Source of the DNA: Lactifluus volemus
Taxonomy: Eukaryota; Basidiomycota; Agaricomycetes; Russulales; Russulaceae
Assembly: GCA_022376515.1 (NCBI GenBank)
Contig: WTXI01000352.1
Span: 1 to 35,669, forward strand
DNA length: 35,669 nucleotides
Direction of reading: 5' to 3'
The notes under the pieces are model-generated. The model did no database searches. It was not told where the DNA came from and saw nothing but the letters and a program-made list of their open reading frames with translations. This document shows, piece by piece, positions 30,629-35,669 of this stretch. The first letter of the stretch is position 1. The number at the start of each line of letters is the position of its first letter. The position numbers were made by a program, and so were the translations under genes.

Positions 30629-32853
30629 TTAGCGGGCCTTCCCGTTATTTGCATTTGCGAGCGTGCGCTCAACAATTTCTTCCTGCCGCGCCAGCCAGAG
30701 ACCGAATGCCGGTGTACGTAGCCAGCGCTCATAGAACTCACGCTGCTTTGTACTCGATTTAAATGGCAGTGCTGCGCCGTGCGCCTTGAGTGATGCGAAG
30801 AAATTTGCGTTGTTGAAGGGCTTCAGGCGCAAGTCCGTGCTAGTCTTATTGGCCTCTGAGGGTCGGGGAATGAGAGTATTCAAGTAACGGTTAAGAGGGA
30901 CCAGGAGCGCTGCCGAACGACAGGAAAAGTGACGACGAAGGTTGAAAGATGCTTCTTCCACTGAGACACAGATGGTCAGGGCCTGCCATGGTAGAAACTT
31001 CAACTTACCCTCTGTCGCATTTCCTCTTCCTGCTGTGGCCTCCGACAGTTGGAGGAGCTGACGATCTTTAGACGTATACCGTTGGTGAGTCTTTGTCTTC
31101 CATCCAGGTGACGAACCTGCAAATCGTGCTGGTATATCTTGGGAGCTGACAACAAGTCAGAAATGGGGATGTGGAGATGTTCAAGAGTCACCTGCCTAGA
31201 TTTTCCACCAAGTGTGAGAGTATGGGGCCAGTGACTGCATGTTTTCTCGAAGAAGGGGTTCGTGACTCCGAGGAGAAGGCCGGCTTTGGGTGGCCTTTCG
31301 TTTACCAAGGCCGAGTGCTCCCTGTCATGGATTGTAAAATAAGGTCTGAAGTCACCTGCCCACGGAATCTGTGTGATATGATGCTGGGTCTGCGTACTAA
31401 TATGTATCGCAAAGAATTCGTCTCACGGGTCTGAAGACGTCGCGCAGCCACCATATTGCCAAGCTCGTCCATGCAGAGGACCGGCCAAAGATGAGAATTG
31501 GTTCGCACAAAACGAGGCATTCCCATATTGACCAAAGATGCTTTAATGATGCCCCAAAGATGTGGACCATACTCGGTGGGGGGAATGGAGGAGAACACGC
31601 CAAAAGCTAGAATTGATAATGACGTGGAGGTCTTGCAGAAGCTTCTGTCAAAACGTACGTGCCAATCATGTTCCAGTTGTACGTCAAGGTGATTTACATT
31701 TCCTAACTGTTGTTCGTCCAAGTCTCGGGGTAGTTCGACGTGTAGGACTGAGCCTATGAAGCCGAGCTCGACAGTCGTTCCGGGTACTGGCGGTGGCCTG
31801 CAAGCCATCCGGAATGATGTCGAGATATACGGATCGCATGTCGCAACTCACCATTTCGCTATGTTATGCGACGCAACCTCCAAAATAGCATCGCCATGAG
31901 TATGAAAGAGGGGCCCTAACTTGCTTAGTAAGGCGCAAAATAGTGCCGGATATGGGTGCTGTGTCAACAACACGATGCATCTCTGAAATAATAGGGTTCA
32001 GAAGACGCTGGGATGCGATCTGGTGACGATACCTGAGAGTATCCGCGCTTGGAAGCTGGCGCTCTTACTTGATTAAAATGAGAAAAGCCGTACACGAAGC
32101 CGTCGGGTGAAGGTGCACGATGGCATTCAAACAAGGACGAACCGCGTCGATTCGACCTCGTAGACTGCTCTCGGATGCGGAAGGAATGGATCTCCGAGCC
32201 TTCCTTGAATAGCGTCGAATCAGGGAATGCCGAAAAGGCACTACCAATTTTACTTTAATAAGCATAAAACAGGTATAAAAGAACGAACATGTTTTCAGCC
32301 TCGAACGGGTACAGTGACAAGAGTGGGAATATGCAGCGTAGCGAGGGACCTTGCTCAAGGTCGAAATCAACTGAAAAAAAATGTGCAAGGGATAAGTTCA
32401 CGAGATGTACAACTGGACCAGCAAGCAGTAATTGCCTATGGCTAACCCCAGGACCCACCGGCGTAGACGCTCTAAATTTTCGCCTTCGAATGTAATCCCT
32501 TGGAGAGTCGGTACAATACTTGGGGCGTGTTTCGGAGATCTAGATGGGAGTGTCCTTGTGCGAGATAGGCTGATATTGGCCAACTGTAGAGTAGGAAGCG
32601 ATGGCCTGGTGTTCAAGTCCGGAGACGAAGAAGCACCGTGGAGCAGATCGACAGTCTTCCTTGATTGTTGGCTGTCTTCGGAGACTCGGACTGCACGGTA
32701 GCCGGGGACGCTAGCAGAGGAAGGAGAGTCTGGGCTATTCTCCATACAGTAGTATTGAAGTTGATGGTACACATGGGACGGGCTGCCACTGGATTCGGGT
32801 ACCGGTGCCTGTTTCCGGGCCGTTGAACCCAAATCGCCATCATCTGTCTGCAT
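30629..32853 (-). CDS. DENN-domain protein, DENND6/AVL9-like
   Basis: Minus-strand exons 32436-32853, 32289-32370, 32033-32252, 31852-31982, 31659-31797, 31427-31606, 31209-31368, 31009-31137 and 30629-30960 give 1791 bases, 596 residues. DENN proteins are exchange factors for Rab GTPases in vesicle traffic; DENND6 acts on Rab14 in animals. After a 130-residue Ser-rich N-terminus come the uDENN part (DFDLEQGPSLRCIFP, SAFPDST, SFRIRE, SKRGYSQRCIVLLTQHPYPAL), the central DENN part (HLWSIWECLVLCEPILIFG, AIWWLRDVFRPIPWAGDFRP, KAGLLLGVTNPFFEKTC) and a C-terminal part (LVPLNRYLNTLIP, REFYERWLRTPAFGLW). Intron 1 has a GC donor and intron 2 is only 36 bases. The exon 7/8 junction (31138-31208) is the least certain. 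Confidence 0.88.
32371..32435 (-). other. GC-AG intron in the DENN gene
   Basis: In coding sense the donor reads ATAG|GCAATT and the acceptor is TTTTTTCAG|TTG. The splice joins RRWVLGLAI to VDFDLEQGP, a conserved junction of the uDENN module, and no GT donor nearby gives the same product. Confidence 0.75.
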
Positions 32854-33587
32854 TCTTCCCCCAGCGCCAGTCCGACTCGTTTCGCAAATGAATATGACGA
32901 TTCAAAAAAAAAGTCATTCCGCGTGTTAAATTTTTTTTCTTACAGTGTAGCTTTTTCAACACCTGACTCTCGTCCAGAATGTCAGCTCCCCCAACATGAG
33001 CGTTCAACGTCAAACTTTGAACGTTGAATGGCAGCCATTTTCAAGTCTGGGCTATTGCGTTTGGCTTCTTCGCATACGACCCGGAACTTTCCTGAAAAAA
33101 ACCTGCCAACCTGCCAGCTTCCCAAAGTTTATTGTATTGGCCCATATTCCAAGTTTTCGGCGGCATATACGCGCCATAATCCAATAACTAGTCGGCTTTC
33201 ATCGCTGGCAATCTGCCAAGTGTATCGGCGGCCGATCGCAACTCTTGCCCAGGCGTCTATCTCGGAAATAGAGCGGAAAGCTAGGGCCACATACGTGGCT
33301 CTATTACCCCGGCCCTACATCTGCCTTATCCTTCACTTGCATTAAATCTCACCGTTCAGCTCATTTTTCTTCTTCAATAATACTCTTTCAAGCTCGGAAT
33401 ATCCATTCCGTAGGAACGGGGTGGTCTTCGGATATCATCCCATTTTTTCTCTTTGATTTGATTTGAAAGTATGGTGCCTTTTGCGCAGAAAAGTATATAA
33501 CATGACGGATGGAACAGATCTTCATCAACACCTCAGGCTCTCGAGCGATCTCTTTCCTTCTCTCTCTACTTGTTCTCATTGATCAAT
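32854..33587. promoter_or_regulatory. Divergent promoter region, DENN gene and oxygenase, with a TATA box
   Basis: The 734 bases between the divergent starts hold no coding sequence I can support. TATATAA at 33494-33500 lies about 90 bases before the oxygenase ATG, a good TATA position for that gene. An inverted repeat (TTCAACGT at 33003-33010, ACGTTGAA at 33021-33028, 10 bases apart) lies closer to the DENN side and could bind a dimeric regulator. Confidence 0.5.
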
Positions 33588-35153
33588 ATGCCTCCATCAT
33601 TTCAAATTATCCTCCTGTCCGACACTGGATCCCTGCGCCAGTCACTAAAGAGGATAGTAAGCGAAAGCCAGGCGTTTGCGGTCTCAAAGGGCACTAATCT
33701 CTATCCAGTTGATTGGGCCAACCTCACCTTCGTTGATCTTGCCAAGGCCAAAACTCCTGAAGGTCGTGCTGAGCAGGTCCGACTGGCGCGTGATGCGACT
33801 CATAAACAAGGTTCTTCTACGTTATCAATCATGGCCTCGACAAGGCAACTGTGAGTTACAGATCGTCATGATCCCATATCTTGTATAATCTCACTCACAC
33901 AGGTTGACCGGATGGTCGACATTGCTGGTCTCGCACTCGACGATGTCAGCGATGAAGAGAAAATTCGTTATAAGGCCCGAATAAAGGAAACTGGGGAGTA
34001 CCTGGGTTACAAACTCCCTCAATACTGGGTATGTGACGAAATCGTCTGCGTCATCCGGCGCTAACGACTTCACTAGCACATTGCTAATGGGTCAAAGATA
34101 AAATCGAGCATTACAACTGTGAGTGTCGCAGAAGCCGCCGATATACTTTCACTGACCACACACCAGTTCCCCGAGATGTTTCCAGACGCGAACACCCCAC
34201 CGTGTTGCGTCCGTTCTTGCCTGAAATCCAAAAAATCATTGAATTCACTCATCGTGAGGTGCTAAACGAAGTACAAAAGTTCGTTAAATCTCTTAGACCG
34301 GCTACTATTCTCTTATCATGATACAGACTCCTGTCTCTGGGTCTCGAGCTCCCTGAAAACACACTACCTGACTTACATCCCTATGACGAGACCAACCACT
34401 CTTCTGTGAGCATGGATAAATATTATTTCGGTTTGGTCCTTACTCAAAGACATTATAGGGCGATTCATGCTTTAGTATGGCTTCATCTTACTTACGCACT
34501 CCAACTCTGACAGCTGACGTCATTGGCTTCAGCAATCCCCGCACTCAGGAAGAAGAAGAGAAAACAAACAATATCTGGATGAAGGGCCATGCTGGTAATA
34601 ATATTTACCTATACCATCACCGACTCATTCGTACCTTACACGATACTCGTCATAGATCACACAAGCTTTACGGCAATATGGAGCCAGCCCGTCACCGCCC
34701 TGCAGATCAAGGATTGGGACGGTCAATGGCGCTACATCCGACACGTTGACAATGCCCTCGTGAGTCATGGTGTACAAGTCGTCGCCACACTTTTAATCAC
34801 AAGCGACGTCACAGGTCGTAAATTGCGGCGATACGACAGAATACCTGTCGGGTGGTTATTACAAGTCTGCGGTTCACCGTGTCATCAAACCACCGATTGA
34901 TCAGGAGGGGTACCGGAGGCTCGGTTTGTATTATTTCCATTACATGGCCGAAGACACTCGCATTGCACCCCTGCTCGAAAGTCCAGTCGTGCAGCGGGAG
35001 GGTATCAACAAGTCTATCAGCGGTGATCCTCCCACACAGGAAACGTGGCGCAAGAATAGGTCCGCATCGTATGGCATCTCACAACTGCAGCGGGCAGAAG
35101 ACGGGACCGAGTACGAGATCGTCAACGGAGTGCGGGTCACGCACTATAACTAG
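33588..35153 (+). CDS. 2-oxoglutarate/Fe(II)-dependent oxygenase (isopenicillin N synthase-like), with several apparent frameshifts
   Basis: Exons 33588-33656, 33709-33850, 33903-34028, 34077-34118, 34167-34278, 34327-34405, 34459-34474, 34533-34594, 34656-34759 and 34815-35153 follow clear GT..AG sites. Family stretches appear in order: YPPVRHWIPAPVTKED, DWANLTFVDLAKAKTPEGRA, FFYVINHGLDKAT, HYNFPRDVSRREHP, PRTQEEEEKTNNIWMKGHA, SQPVTALQI and SGGYYKSAVHRVIKPP. Iron ligands would be the His and Asp of KGHAD and the His of SAVHRV. The exons sum to 1091 bases and read through only if one base is added at each of four places: the A run 33604-33606, the TT at 33812-33813, the GGG at 34089-34091, and exon 7 near 34459. 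The repaired length would be 364 residues. Either the assembly has lost bases or the gene is decaying. ATG 33509 would avoid the first shift but sits too close to the TATA box. Substrate unknown. Confidence 0.78.
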
Positions 35154-35344
35154 TATCCCTTGGTCCTTTGGCCCAAAAATTGGAAAGGAGCGAAATTCGA
35201 GAACAGAACATGGTACTGGGATGTGGGGAAAAAACGACTTCTTGAGAGTAATTGTATCTAACTAACCCGTTTTGGTCTCCATTATGTGCTTCTTACATAC
35301 CCCTGCTCCACCAGAAACAAATGGAATATCACGTGATCTACTTA

Positions 35345-35669
35345 TTAACCCTGATTGACCTGGCGCGCTTCTTCATCAACACCAGTGTAATGAAAAAGAT
35401 TGGGGAAAGGTTGATAAAGCTTGCCATGAATTCGTTCAGGAATAGGAGATCGCAAACGAGAGCGACAAAAAAACTCACATTGTCGGCTGCCCCGACCATT
35501 TGCATCCGTACGAAGCATTTTCCGGGTATCGTACTTGCCTCCTCCCCCAGCCAAGCCCTCTCGAGAGCGTGACCAGGCGGGATCGACTCCCGTAGACGCA
35601 CGCGTATGACCTCCCATCCTCTGCCATTGTAATGGAGCCCAAGCACCCGCACCAGCTGCTGGAGATGAT
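35345..35669 (-). CDS. 3' end of an unrecognised gene, partial at right edge
   Basis: Minus-strand exons run from the right edge to 35479 and from 35419 to the stop at 35345-35347, joined over a 59-base intron (35420-35478, donor GTGAGT). The visible 88 or so residues include QQLVRVLGLHYNGRGWEV, RESIPPGHALERAWLGEEA, GKCFVRMQM and a final LYQPFPNLFHYTGVDEEAR. This reads like genuine protein, but I cannot name the family. It is convergent with the oxygenase. Confidence 0.55.
   Translation of the reverse strand, partial: SSPAAGAGAWAPLQWQRMGGHTRASTGVDPAWSRSREGLAGGGGKYDTRKMLRTDANGRGSRQCEFFCRSRLRSPIPERIHGKLYQPFPNLFHYTGVDEEARQVNQG

Noticed and set aside
32996..33345. Plus-strand frames between the DENN gene and the oxygenase
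   Set aside because: Two overlapping frames of similar length and no motif; the region is better read as a divergent promoter.
33509..33656. ATG 33509 as oxygenase start with a hydrophobic leader
   Set aside because: It is only about 10 bases past the TATA box, too close for a leader, and the extra residues are not typical of the family.

Overview
The window is fungal nuclear DNA, most likely from an agaricomycete basidiomycete (a Cantharellales or Rhizoctonia-type genome is a guess). Genes are dense, sit on both strands, and are cut by about 55 introns, mostly 46-75 bases with GT..AG ends. The proteins are eukaryotic housekeeping families. I found no tRNA, rRNA, CRISPR array, transposon or virus. 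All exon models were built by eye from splice signals, reading phase and family motifs, so boundaries may be off by a base or two.

Left to right: the tail of an unrecognised gene (1-312, +); a 1.8 kb stretch without a gene; a PX/PB1 scaffold-like gene (2108-4383, +); a Sec14-like lipid transfer protein (5089-6662, -); a peroxisomal adenine nucleotide carrier (7016-8421, -); a METTL21-like methyltransferase (8617-9570, -); arrestin-like genes A (9615-11243, -) and B (12263-13755, -); a Nup54/Nup57 nucleoporin (13883-15000, +); a coiled-coil protein of unknown function (15115-16393, +); the MICOS subunit Mic60 (about 16648-18775, -); arrestin-like genes C (19355-20931, +) and D (22590-24219, +); PWP1 (24511-26537, +); eIF3j (26649-27713, -); COQ9 (27863-28727, +); a gene-poor stretch; a DENND6-type DENN protein (30629-32853, -); a 2-oxoglutarate/Fe(II) oxygenase (33588-35153, +); and the tail of an unrecognised gene (35345 to the right edge, -).

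The most unusual part is a family of four arrestin-like genes in two same-strand pairs around Nup54, the coiled-coil gene and Mic60. All four share intron phases (0, 2, 0, 0, 0). Three of them carry a 12-18 base microexon that is fused to its neighbour in the fourth. Between C and D lies what looks like a decayed copy of the 5' end of PWP1, the gene just after D, which suggests a tandem duplication of an [arrestin + PWP1 start] unit.

The window also has three GC-AG introns, and several places where a conserved protein is rejoined only by adding one base, mostly in a homopolymer run. The latter points to assembly deletions in the source sequence, or to decay in the oxygenase gene. The genes are otherwise an ordinary mix of lipid and organelle functions, ribosome and translation factors, nuclear pore and trafficking. 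Only the arrestin-like group looks like a local expansion.
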